Shown: one piece after another, positions 1 to 5,219 of the stretch
Position numbering within the stretch: the first letter of the stretch is position 1
Layout of the letters: every line of letters begins with the position of its first letter
Translations under genes and position numbers: made by a program
The notes under the pieces: generated by a model
Told to the model about the DNA's origin: nothing
Databases searched by the model: none
The model's input: only the letters and a program-made list of their open reading frames with translations
Source of the DNA: Thermoleophilaceae bacterium
GTDB lineage: Bacteria > Actinomycetota > Thermoleophilia > Solirubrobacterales > Thermoleophilaceae
Assembly: GCA_013812485.1 (NCBI GenBank)
Contig: JACCTJ010000110.1
Span: forward strand, 1-5,748
Direction: 5' to 3'
DNA length: 5,748 nt

Positions 1-159
1 GGTCGACTCCCCGCCGACATCGACGATCGCCGCGCCGTCGGCGACGAGCCGGCGACCATGCTCGGCGGCGGCGTCGTGGTCGAGGTGGCGCCCGGCGTCC
101 GAGAACGAGTCGGGCGTGACGTTGACCACGCCCATCAGCACCGGCTCGGGAACGGTCAC
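1..159 (-). CDS. folP: Dihydropteroate synthase, N-terminal part (runs off window start)
   Basis: FolP condenses p-aminobenzoate with dihydropterin pyrophosphate to give dihydropteroate in cytosolic folate synthesis; it is the sulfonamide target. Only the first 53 residues are visible. The family's N-terminal signature MGVVNVTPDSFSD lies at residues 9-21, where the Asn and the TPDSFSD loop contribute to the active site. The second conserved block, DGAAIVDVGGEST, is at residues 41-53 and ends exactly at base 1. The family is normally about 270-290 residues, so over 200 are missing, cut by the window edge rather than by a stop. I chose the GTG at 159-157 because it overlaps the TGA of the upstream CAP gene (GTGA) and puts the signature at the usual distance from the N-terminus. 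No Shine-Dalgarno sequence is visible, so translational coupling is likely (inference). Identification is firm. Confidence 0.93.
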   Translation of the reverse strand, partial: MTVPEPVLMGVVNVTPDSFSDAGRHLDHDAAAEHGRRLVADGAAIVDVGGEST

Positions 160-758
160 GGGCGGACGGGCGCGGAGCGCGCCGCCAGCCGCTCCCCGAA
201 GTTCGTCGTGTACACGGCGACCCGCCCGGACACCGGCTGAGGCGGCTCGTAGGCCAGGCCGATGCCGATCTCGCGGAACTCGGGGCGGAGGATGTTCGCG
301 CGGTGGTCCGGGCTGTTCATCCAGCCCTCGACGATCTCCTCCGGGGTTCCCGCCGTCTCCTCGCCCCAGGCCAGGTTCTCGCCGACGCTCACACCGGCGC
401 GCGAATAGCCCGCGGCGACAATCCGCTCGGCCGGCTCCGTCCCGTCCGGGGCGTCGTGGGCGAAGAAGTGGCGCTGCCCCATGTCCTCGGAGTGGGCGAG
501 CGCGGCGCGAGCAAGGGTCTCGGAGGAGCTCAGCGGGGGCAGTCCCGCCTCGGCGCGCCGCGCGTTCACAAGACACAGCGTGGCCCGCTCGGTCTCCCAC
601 CTGTTCGACTCGGTCGGGACGTCGAACGCGCCGGGGCAGCCGTCCGAATCGCGAGTCAGGGCGGTCACCACACGTGGGCCGAGGTAGGGATAGGCGAGGC
701 CGAGAACGATGACGACCGCCGCGAAGGCCCAGCCCAACCGCCGGCGCGCCGGGCTCAC
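156..758 (-). CDS. Membrane-anchored or secreted CAP/SCP-domain protein
   Basis: A 200-residue protein of the CAP (SCP/PR-1-like) superfamily. Basic residues at 5-7 are followed by one hydrophobic segment at about 9-27, which is an uncleaved anchor or a signal peptide, so the domain should face outside. The CAP domain spans about 55-190: LCLVNARRAEAGLPPL (61-76), AHSEDM (88-93), HFFAHDAPDG (97-106), GENLAWG (126-132), WMNSPDHRANIL (146-157) and YTTNFG (183-188). His101, Glu127 and His152 match the usual cavity residues. Cys41 and Cys62 could form a disulfide. The bacterial CAP role is poorly defined; binding or hydrolytic activities have been proposed for the superfamily. The GTG start was chosen because it overlaps the stop of the preceding gene by four bases and immediately precedes the anchor; the longer reading frame upstream belongs to other genes. 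The stop overlaps the folP start, so the two are co-expressed. The domain call is strong; the substrate is unknown. Confidence 0.88.
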   Translation of the reverse strand: MSPARRRLGWAFAAVVIVLGLAYPYLGPRVVTALTRDSDGCPGAFDVPTESNRWETERATLCLVNARRAEAGLPPLSSSETLARAALAHSEDMGQRHFFAHDAPDGTEPAERIVAAGYSRAGVSVGENLAWGEETAGTPEEIVEGWMNSPDHRANILRPEFREIGIGLAYEPPQPVSGRVAVYTTNFGERLAARSAPVRP

Positions 759-1063
759 GTGTCCCTGACCCGGTCGGCTCTTCGCGCGGCTCGCTCGGCC
801 CGACGCCGAAGCCGGCGCAGCGACTCGAGGCTGCGGATGGCGAGCAGCCGCTCGAGCGCCGGACCGGTGAACCAGCCCAGGTTGTTGACGAGCGGCAGGA
901 TGCCGAGAAGAATCAGCGTCCCGACGCCGAGACCAGGCGAGAGCCGACGCAGTCGAGTCGGTTCGAGAAGAGGGCGAACAAGCTCTAGGACCTCGAGTCG
1001 AGTAGGAGACGCACGCCCATGCCGGTGGCGGCCAGCACGCCGAGGGGGATCGGCAGGCAGCAC
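755..1063 (-). CDS. Small membrane protein of unknown function, start uncertain
   Basis: I do not recognise this protein. The reading frame from GTG 1063 gives 102 residues. One transmembrane-like stretch, GVGTLILLGILPLVNNLGWF, is at about 46-65. A strongly basic, probably helical Arg/Leu/Ala-rich tail follows (about 70-102). Its TGA overlaps the GTG of the CAP gene (GTGA), which supports it as a real operon member. The first 30 or so codons are doubtful: they have poor third-position GC and overlap, out of frame, the end of the neighbouring small gene. GC-rich third positions set in only after about position 950. No ATG, GTG or TTG lies in frame downstream of 1063, so the true start may be the GTG at 1063, a CTG near 952, or upstream in another frame if a base is missing here. 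The C-terminal two thirds are well supported as coding. Confidence 0.55.
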   Translation of the reverse strand: MLPADPPRRAGRHRHGRASPTRLEVLELVRPLLEPTRLRRLSPGLGVGTLILLGILPLVNNLGWFTGPALERLLAIRSLESLRRLRRRAERAARRADRVRDT

Positions 1064-1214
1064 CGCAGCCGCTGACCTCCGTCCGCCGGTGAGCGCGCGG
1101 CGTCCTCAGCGAGAAGGGGCCGACGTAACGGTGCGACATCGACCGATGGCGATGATGGCGCCCGTAGAGGCGGTGGCGCACGTACTCTCGGAGGATCTCG
1201 CGACCGATGCTCAC
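985..1214 (-). pseudogene. Small basic, Cys-containing gene with an apparent one-base frameshift
   Basis: Two pieces in different frames appear to make one small protein. Piece one starts at GTG 1214 (VSIGREILREYVRHRLYG...) and is His/Arg-rich. Forty-three of its 50 codons down to position 1065 end in G or C, and it reaches EVSGCG. Piece two, from position 1062 to the TAG at 987-985, reads CCLPIPLGVLAATGMGVRLL; 23 of its 25 codons end in G or C. Restoring one base between 1065 and 1062 joins them as VSGCG-CCLPIPLGV, giving about 76 residues with a Cys cluster and a C-terminal hydrophobic segment. This could be a real mutation, a sequencing indel or, less likely, programmed frameshifting. Alternatively piece two alone starts at a CTG (1068-1066), six bases after GGAGGT. 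I know no function for it. It is first in the folP-CAP operon. Confidence 0.42.
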
Positions 1215-1299
1215 GAGATCGGCTGTTACCCGAGCAGCCCCGGTTCAATCCTCGGAAGCGCAGCGTGGTTTGGCGCCTGGGCGCAGCATCGCTCGGTGC

Positions 1300-1320
1300 G
1301 CGCGATCGGCCAGATCGCGC
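1300..1320. repeat. Perfect 8-bp inverted repeat, possible operator
   Basis: GCGCGATC (1300-1307) and GATCGCGC (1313-1320) are perfect inverted copies separated by five bases (GGCCA). The element sits between divergent genes, about 70 bp before the ATG of the duplicated membrane protein and about 85 bp before the start of the small minus-strand gene. That placement fits a dimeric repressor site, but a GC-rich background produces such palindromes by chance. No flanking promoter boxes are convincing. The rest of 1215-1390 shows no gene I can support: third-position composition there is not coding-like on the plus strand. Confidence 0.3.
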
Positions 1321-1390
1321 CAATGAACTGCGGGCACCACCGCCCAGAGGAGCGAACACGACGACCAGAGAGCACGACGAGACGCGGTCG

Positions 1391-2008
1391 ATGCGCGAAG
1401 GCGAAGACCGTCAACGCCAGGCGCTCGACGAGACCAAGCACGCGACGAAGACGACCGAGTTCTTCACGTTCGTCGGTCTCATCATCGCTCTGATCATCGC
1501 CGGTGGGGCTATCGACGACCTCGACGCCGGACGAGTCTGGCTCTACGTCACGATCCTCGCCGTGGGCTACATGGTGAGCCGCGGACTCGCGAAGTCGCTG
1601 CGAGGCCGCACGCGCAGCGACGAGACGAAGGACTCCTACAAGACGACCGAGTTCTACGTCTTCCTGCTGACTCTGCTCGGTCTGGTCATCGCCGGAATCG
1701 TCTCGAGCGGTGAGGGTGCGGGCGAGGTCGACACGCTCGACGGGCCTCGCGTCTGGCTCTACGCGACGATCCTCGGGGTCGGCTACATGGTCAGTCGCGG
1801 GCTCGCGAAGTCGGGGGCCGGGGCGATGGCCGAGACGAACCACAGCGGTGGTGCCCCGATCGGAGAGCGCGTCAAGGCCGCCGCGGAGGCTCTCTCCGGA
1901 GGAGAGGGAGGGTCGCCGAGGGCGGGCGAGGGCCAGGAGCATGGCCGCCGAGGCGGGAGGACTCGCGCTGATCGTCGAGCGGTCCTCGGCTGGGACGTCG
2001 GGATCTGA
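1391..2008 (+). CDS. Membrane protein with two tandem copies of a KTTEF...WLY...VGYMVSRGLAKS module
   Basis: A 205-residue protein of unknown function made of two copies of one module. Copy 1 (residues 13-69) and copy 2 (77-141) both begin DETK, then KTTEF, a hydrophobic helix (about 25-40 and 90-105), an acidic loop, VWLY, a second helix and VGYMVSRGLAKS. This predicts four membrane helices in two hairpins. From memory, single-module proteins of this kind occur in actinobacteria and are usually left as hypothetical. The tail (142-205) is Gly/Glu/Arg-rich and probably disordered. Third-position composition weakens in its last 25 codons, so a frame error near the end is possible. I chose ATG 1391 because codon composition upstream is not coding-like; an AGAGGAG at 1346-1352 is too far away to serve it. 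The gene stands alone on the plus strand, divergent from the folP group and convergent with the zinc-finger gene. Confidence 0.8.
   Translation: MREGEDRQRQALDETKHATKTTEFFTFVGLIIALIIAGGAIDDLDAGRVWLYVTILAVGYMVSRGLAKSLRGRTRSDETKDSYKTTEFYVFLLTLLGLVIAGIVSSGEGAGEVDTLDGPRVWLYATILGVGYMVSRGLAKSGAGAMAETNHSGGAPIGERVKAAAEALSGGEGGSPRAGEGQEHGRRGGRTRADRRAVLGWDVGI
1427..1813 (+). repeat. Intragenic tandem duplication (two diverged units)
   Basis: Unit 1 is 1427-1597 and unit 2 is 1619-1813, both in frame. Their ends are highly similar at DNA level: the 16 bases AAGACGACCGAGTTCT occur at 1448 and again at 1640, and the stretches coding VWLYxTILxVGYMVSRGLAKS differ at only a few positions. Unit 2 is eight codons longer, the extra codons lying in the loop between the two helices (EGAGEVD area). 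The middle helices have diverged in sequence but kept their hydrophobicity. This pattern fits gene-internal duplication followed by drift under constraint. Confidence 0.85.
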
Positions 2009-2024
2009 GGCGCTCAGCCGCCTC
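2007..2024. terminator. Small hairpin across convergent stop codons, possible bidirectional terminator
   Basis: GAGGCG (2007-2012) pairs perfectly with CGCCTC (2019-2024) around a six-base loop. It lies exactly where the plus-strand gene ends (2008) and the minus-strand zinc-finger gene ends (2014). No T-run follows on either strand, so intrinsic termination would be weak. The position is the main argument. Confidence 0.35.
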
Positions 2025-2205
2025 CGATCGCCTCGATCACGACGCCTCGGCCGGCACAGGTCTCACACTCGCCTCCGTAGCGAAAACCGCTGCCATCACA
2101 GTCGGGACAGGCGTTCTCTGAGGCCGACGGGTGGTTCGGCGGGGCCTCGTCTCCGCGAGCCATGGGCTCGCGGCCGAGGTCGTCGCTCTCGTCGGGTTCG
2201 CTCAT
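2014..2205 (-). CDS. 63-residue DnaJ-type zinc-finger protein
   Basis: A very small protein with two CxxCxGxG motifs, CPDCDGSG (residues 33-40) and CETCAGRG (47-54), separated by six residues. This is the spacing and composition of one zinc centre of the cysteine-rich domain of DnaJ/Hsp40, here without the J-domain. Cys33, Cys36, Cys47 and Cys50 should bind one zinc ion. The N-terminal 30 residues are acidic and Pro-rich, probably disordered; the C-terminus ends VVIEAIGGG. Free-standing proteins of this type are known in bacteria and are sometimes thought to assist folding or bind partner proteins; no specific function can be given. The ATG at 2205 is 13 bases after the DUF389 stop with no clear ribosome site, suggesting coupled expression as the last gene of the operon. 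Confidence 0.8.
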   Translation of the reverse strand: MSEPDESDDLGREPMARGDEAPPNHPSASENACPDCDGSGFRYGGECETCAGRGVVIEAIGGG

Positions 2206-2218
2206 CGAGACAGGTCGG

Positions 2219-3145
2219 TTAACGGAGCGGTCTGCGGCGATGGACGAGCAGTTGCTTCAGGCCGGCGACGATCAAGCCGAAGACGAAGACCAGCGCGACG
2301 TCGATTCCGAGCCGCAGGGAGGCCTGAGCCACCAAGTCCGCCTCTCCCGCCGCGGCGGAGACTCCGACCATGGCGGCCGACGGAATCAACGCCAGGGCTA
2401 TGAGCGGTCCGGCGAGCAGGGCGAACCGTCGCGAGGCGACCATCGTCACTCCGGCGACGGCGGCGCAGGAGGACACGAGGATGTCGAGCGAGGTCGGGTT
2501 TGCAAGCTTGTCGATCTCCTTGTTACCCACGAAGTTCTTGAGGGTGGCGGCCCCCGTCGCCTCGAGCAGAAGGTATGAGAGCGCCGCCATGACGATGATC
2601 ACGAGATAGCCGAGCAGAGCCGAGCGAAGGCCGCGCACGAGCATGGTCCAGCGCCTGAGGACGATGGCCAGCGGCACCTTCGCCAGCGGCTCGAACCCCG
2701 GTGCCATGACCGAGGCCGAGACAAAGGCGATCGTCTGCGTCGGTGGGGTCGAGAGAAAGCCGGTCGCCGCAACTGCCCCCCCGGCGGCCATGAGAAGCAG
2801 GTAGTTGTGCGTCGGCCGGCTCTGGTGACGTACACCGGCCTCCGTCTCCTCCCAGAGAGCCTCGTCCGTGTCCTTGACGATCGCCTCGGCGTGCTCGCGG
2901 TCGACCAGGCTCGCGACGTCCGCCGTGGCGATCGAGACCTGACCGTGCGCGTGCGCCTCGTCGGCGGCTCTCAGAACGTCACCGGCCCGGCTGTTGAGAC
3001 TGTGGACGGTGATCACGTCGCCCGGCGGCTTGACCGAGGCGCCTCGCTCGATCGAGAGACTCACGACCTGATCGAGGCGCTCGAGTGACGCGAGCAGGCC
3101 GTCGGAGGCCGCCGGGGGGGCGGAGATCGTAAAGCTGCGGTACAC
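2219..3145 (-). CDS. DUF389 family integral membrane protein
   Basis: A 308-residue protein resembling the DUF389 (TIGR00341-type) hydrophobic proteins. Residues 1-90 form a soluble, mixed alpha/beta-looking domain; a linker (91-112) follows. Six membrane segments lie at roughly 114-132, 136-163, 172-196, 217-237, 241-266 and 278-300. The second contains SASVMAPGFEPLAKVPLAIV (143-162), the family-typical Met-Ala-Pro stretch. The C-terminus is basic (HRRRPLR), probably cytosolic. Molecular function of DUF389 is not established; transport is a guess. The GTG at 3145 lies five bases after the preceding stop, and no good Shine-Dalgarno is present, so it probably relies on coupling. Length is close to the shorter family members. 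The soluble N-terminus ahead of the channel-like part could be regulatory (inference). Confidence 0.85.
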   Translation of the reverse strand: MYRSFTISAPPAASDGLLASLERLDQVVSLSIERGASVKPPGDVITVHSLNSRAGDVLRAADEAHAHGQVSIATADVASLVDREHAEAIVKDTDEALWEETEAGVRHQSRPTHNYLLLMAAGGAVAATGFLSTPPTQTIAFVSASVMAPGFEPLAKVPLAIVLRRWTMLVRGLRSALLGYLVIIVMAALSYLLLEATGAATLKNFVGNKEIDKLANPTSLDILVSSCAAVAGVTMVASRRFALLAGPLIALALIPSAAMVGVSAAAGEADLVAQASLRLGIDVALVFVFGLIVAGLKQLLVHRRRPLR

Positions 3146-3150
3146 GGGCG

Positions 3151-3777
3151 CTAGGAGAAGCCCTTGAGCCGTCGAGCCCGCCGGGCGCGCCCGGCGGAGC
3201 TCGTCGGCAGCGCGGAGATCGTGGCGTCGGCGACCGCGCCGGTGGCCAGGCTGTAGATCCCCTTGTGAACCACGTCGATCACGAGCTCGTCACGCGGCCA
3301 GGTCCAGGGAGGAGCGCCGACGCCGCTCACGTTCTCGAGGATCTGATCGGTGGTGAGTCGGACAGGCGCGTGCATGACCGATGCGAGCGGCCCCCTGAGG
3401 TTGGCGGCTGCCATCAGCCCACGCAGCGCTCCGAGCATGGCGCCGGCCGTGTAGTGCATGGCCATGTTGCGAGCGAACCGATCCTCGTCCGGTCGAGGCA
3501 GTCCGACAAGGTTGGCCAGGGTGCGCCCGGGCACGTGCGAGTTCGGCCGCCGCGTGAACGTCTGTTCGAGCTTCTCGCCGGCCGTCATGACCGCCGCGCC
3601 CGCCAGGCCGGCGAGAGCTCCCTTGATCGCTGCGTTGGTCAGAGCCACGAGCCGGTCACTACCCGCTCGGCGACCGGATGAGTCCCTTGCCCTCGATACC
3701 GACTCCTCGATCGGCGCACCCCGCGTGTCGTGCGGTGCGCGGCGAGCCCGGCGGTACGCGTGGCGCTCAACCCTCAT
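3151..3777 (-). CDS. Small conserved-looking helical/membrane protein, function unknown
   Basis: A 208-residue protein I cannot assign to a named family with confidence; it vaguely resembles the YagU/DUF1440 group of inner-membrane proteins. Residues 1-42 are basic and polar. A Gly/Ala-rich hydrophobic segment IKGALAGLAGAAVMTAGEKL (51-70) follows, then HVPGRTLANLVGLPRPDEDR (81-100), an amphipathic or membrane stretch AMHYTAGAMLGALRGLMAAA (106-125), and a last moderately hydrophobic segment near 166-190, with an Arg-rich C-terminus. I chose ATG 3777, which overlaps the hemerythrin stop by 11 bases. A GTG at 3648 (residue 44) would remove the polar leader and start just before the first hydrophobic segment; it cannot be excluded. 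It is followed after five bases by the DUF389 gene. Confidence 0.75.
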   Translation of the reverse strand: MRVERHAYRRARRAPHDTRGAPIEESVSRARDSSGRRAGSDRLVALTNAAIKGALAGLAGAAVMTAGEKLEQTFTRRPNSHVPGRTLANLVGLPRPDEDRFARNMAMHYTAGAMLGALRGLMAAANLRGPLASVMHAPVRLTTDQILENVSGVGAPPWTWPRDELVIDVVHKGIYSLATGAVADATISALPTSSAGRARRARRLKGFS

Positions 3778-4495
3778 GCCCGGTGCGCCCCGAGTGGGTG
3801 CTGCGATCCTCGCCGCGACGCAGCGGCGGGGCCTGCTCTACCGCGCCGGCCACCGCGGCCAGTAGTCGGCTGGCGGCGCGGCCCGCGGACGCCACCGGCG
3901 CGGGACCGCGGCGTGCGGCGCCGTCGAGCACGTCGCGCGTTCGGTCGATGGCGGACAACGGCAGAGCGGCCAGCACGTTGCCCGGCGGTCGCCTGGCGAC
4001 CACGGGATGCGGGCGCGTCGGAGCGGTGCGGCGGACGATCCCCCACGCGAGGCCGAGCCGCTGAAGCTCCCGAGGGCCGAGAGTCGCCTGCAGACGCGGC
4101 AGGAGCTTGTCCTCTTCGTCGCGCACGTCCTGGCTCAGCATCACGATCGCGCGGTCGATGAGCTCCGGGCGTTCCCGATCGTGGTGCCGGCTGCGGTCGA
4201 GGGCCGCGACGACGTCATTGATCTCTTGGTGCTCGCGCTCGACCTGCACCGTCAACTCCTCGCCGTCGGGCAGCGCCCTGCGAAGCGCGGGCCACAGCAC
4301 GGCCTCCTCCGCAAAGGCGTGTGGGAAGACCAGGCGCCAGACGCGCATGAGCACCTCATCCTGCTCGGTGCCGCCCGTGGCGCGCACCTTCCGGAGCAGC
4401 TCGTCCAGCCTCTGATGATCCGTGCGCTGACGCACGAGCACGCTTCCGGCCCCGCCAAGCTCCTCGATGCTCTGGTGCGCGATCGATGTCCTCAT
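3767..4495 (-). CDS. Hemerythrin-like HHE cation-binding protein
   Basis: A 242-residue protein with an HHE/hemerythrin four-helix domain at about 15-140, expected to hold a di-iron site that binds oxygen or senses redox or nitrosative state. Likely ligands are His27 (TDHQRLDEL), His59 and Glu63 (FPHAFAEEAVLWP), and His89 (EREHQEI). In the fourth helix DVRDEEDKLLP (123-133) aligns with the second-helix motif, but Asp123 sits where His is usual, with Glu127 kept. Residues 150-242 are a Pro/Arg/Ala-rich tail including APTRPHPVVARRPPGN, common after such domains in actinobacteria, with a second amphipathic stretch near 205-220. ATG 4495 was chosen because AGGAGG (4508-4503) precedes it by seven bases; the longer frame upstream lacks conserved sequence. 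It heads the operon with the three genes downstream. Confidence 0.88.
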   Translation of the reverse strand: MRTSIAHQSIEELGGAGSVLVRQRTDHQRLDELLRKVRATGGTEQDEVLMRVWRLVFPHAFAEEAVLWPALRRALPDGEELTVQVEREHQEINDVVAALDRSRHHDRERPELIDRAIVMLSQDVRDEEDKLLPRLQATLGPRELQRLGLAWGIVRRTAPTRPHPVVARRPPGNVLAALPLSAIDRTRDVLDGAARRGPAPVASAGRAASRLLAAVAGAVEQAPPLRRGEDRSTHSGRTGHEG

Positions 4496-4498
4496 CGG

Positions 4499-4508
4499 AC
4501 CTCCTCCT
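4499..4508 (-). promoter_or_regulatory. Strong ribosome binding site of the hemerythrin gene
   Basis: AGGAGGAGGT read on the minus strand provides AGGAGG seven bases before the ATG at 4495. It is the strongest Shine-Dalgarno in the window and decides this start over the upstream TTG at 4627. Confidence 0.8.
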
Positions 4509-4598
4509 TTGCGATGCCGTTGCCGTCCGGCATCGCTCGGCTCCGCGGACGCGACAGTGGATGCGTCGGGTTCCCGCACTGCGCCGGTGGCAAACGCT

Positions 4599-4627
4599 CC
4601 TAGACGCGCCCGAGCACGGTGGGTCAA
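4599..4627 (-). promoter_or_regulatory. Possible promoter for the hemerythrin operon
   Basis: TTGACC (4627-4622) matches five of six -35 consensus bases. TCTAGG (4604-4599) is a poor -10, 17 bases downstream. Transcription would begin near 4592, leaving a leader of about 100 bases. The location between divergent genes fits; the weak -10 keeps confidence low. Confidence 0.25.
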
Positions 4628-4646
4628 AGCCGGTCGGGGCCTGCGC

Positions 4647-4652
4647 TACCTT
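4647..4652 (+). promoter_or_regulatory. -10 box suggesting a leaderless nitroreductase transcript
   Basis: TACCTT fits the actinobacterial TANNNT -10 pattern and ends six bases before the GTG at 4659, so transcription would start at or next to the start codon. No Shine-Dalgarno exists there. No clear -35 box is seen at the expected distance. Confidence 0.4.
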
Positions 4653-4658
4653 CGCCGG

Positions 4659-5168
4659 GTGGAACTCGAGGAGGCGATCCGCACCCGCAGGACCCACAAG
4701 GCCTACGGCTCCGACCCGCTCTCGCGGCCGGAGCTCGAGGAGCTGCTCGAGCTCGCCCGCTGGGTGCCCAACCACAACCTCACGAACCCGTGGCGCTTTC
4801 GGGTTCTCGGGCCCGAGGCACTCGGGCGCCTGCGGGAGGCGGCGGGGCCCGAGGCGGCCGCCAAGCTCTCCCGGGCCCCGACGCTCGTCGTGGCTTCGGC
4901 GACGCTGTGCGGCGACCCGGTCCAGGACGAGGAGGACCTTCACGCCGCCGCGTGCGCGGTCTACGCGATCCTGCTCGGCGCCCACGCCCGCGGGCTCGCC
5001 GGCTATTGGCGAACCCCGGAGGTCCTGCGCACGGATTCCGGCCGCGCCGCGGTCGGGCTCGCCGAAGACGAACGCGTGCTCGGCCTGATCCACCTCGGAC
5101 TTCCCCGCGAGGCCAAGCGCCCGCCCGAGCGGTGGTCCCCCGAGCGCTATGTGACCTTCCTGCCCTGA
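4659..5168 (+). CDS. Nitroreductase family FMN oxidoreductase, YdjA-like
   Basis: A 169-residue compact nitroreductase-fold enzyme that would use FMN and NAD(P)H to reduce nitro or other electron-poor substrates in the cytosol; members usually act as homodimers. IRTRRTHKAYGSDPLSRPEL (7-26) is the N-terminal FMN-phosphate binding segment with Arg10-Arg11. WVPNHNLTNPWRFRVLG (35-51) matches the xPxHxxxxPWxF block of the short YdjA type. ACAVYAILLGAHARGLAGYW (98-117) and VLGLIHLGLP (140-149) are the flavin/dimer core motifs, and YVTFLP ends the protein as in E. coli YdjA. The length fits that subgroup (about 180). GTG 4659 was chosen because homology begins immediately after it and a TANNNT box lies just upstream; the reading frame before it is not conserved-looking. 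It is divergent from the hemerythrin operon. The natural substrate cannot be inferred. Confidence 0.9.
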   Translation: MELEEAIRTRRTHKAYGSDPLSRPELEELLELARWVPNHNLTNPWRFRVLGPEALGRLREAAGPEAAAKLSRAPTLVVASATLCGDPVQDEEDLHAAACAVYAILLGAHARGLAGYWRTPEVLRTDSGRAAVGLAEDERVLGLIHLGLPREAKRPPERWSPERYVTFLP

Positions 5169-5191
5169 GCCGGGCGACGGCACGGCTGCGG

Positions 5192-5214
5192 CCGGGCCGG
5201 CCGGAAAAGCCCGG
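5192..5214. terminator. GC-rich hairpin between convergent genes, possible bidirectional terminator
   Basis: CCGGGC (5192-5197) pairs with GCCCGG (5209-5214) around an 11-base loop containing CCGGCCGG-like sequence and AAAA. It lies in the 51-base gap between the nitroreductase stop and the Rieske gene stop. No T-tract follows, so efficiency is uncertain. Confidence 0.4.
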
Positions 5215-5219
5215 AACGG

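Noticed and set aside
1230..1260. GGTTCAATC resembling a tRNA T-loop
   Set aside because: The T-stem would have a mismatch and a G-U pair, and no matching acceptor, D or anticodon arms are found upstream.
303..1493. Long plus-strand open frame of about 396 codons
   Set aside because: It is antisense to the CAP gene and its partners, is Arg/Ser/Pro-rich without motifs, and arises from high GC content.
1710..2222. Plus-strand open frame of 170 codons, including an ATG at 1941 followed by a coding-like start
   Set aside because: It overlaps the duplicated membrane gene out of frame and runs antisense over the zinc-finger gene; the sequence is almost all Arg/Ser. The possible frame error near 1940 is noted under the membrane gene.
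4496..4627. 44-residue N-terminal extension of the hemerythrin frame from TTG 4627
   Set aside because: It lacks conserved sequence, and a near-ideal ribosome site supports ATG 4495.
4467..4658. 64-codon upstream extension of the nitroreductase frame
   Set aside because: Family similarity begins at GTG 4659, and the extension overlaps the opposite gene's start and ribosome site.
4356..5183. Minus-strand open frame of 275 codons opposite the nitroreductase
   Set aside because: It is the antisense shadow of a clearly recognisable nitroreductase and crosses the hemerythrin start.
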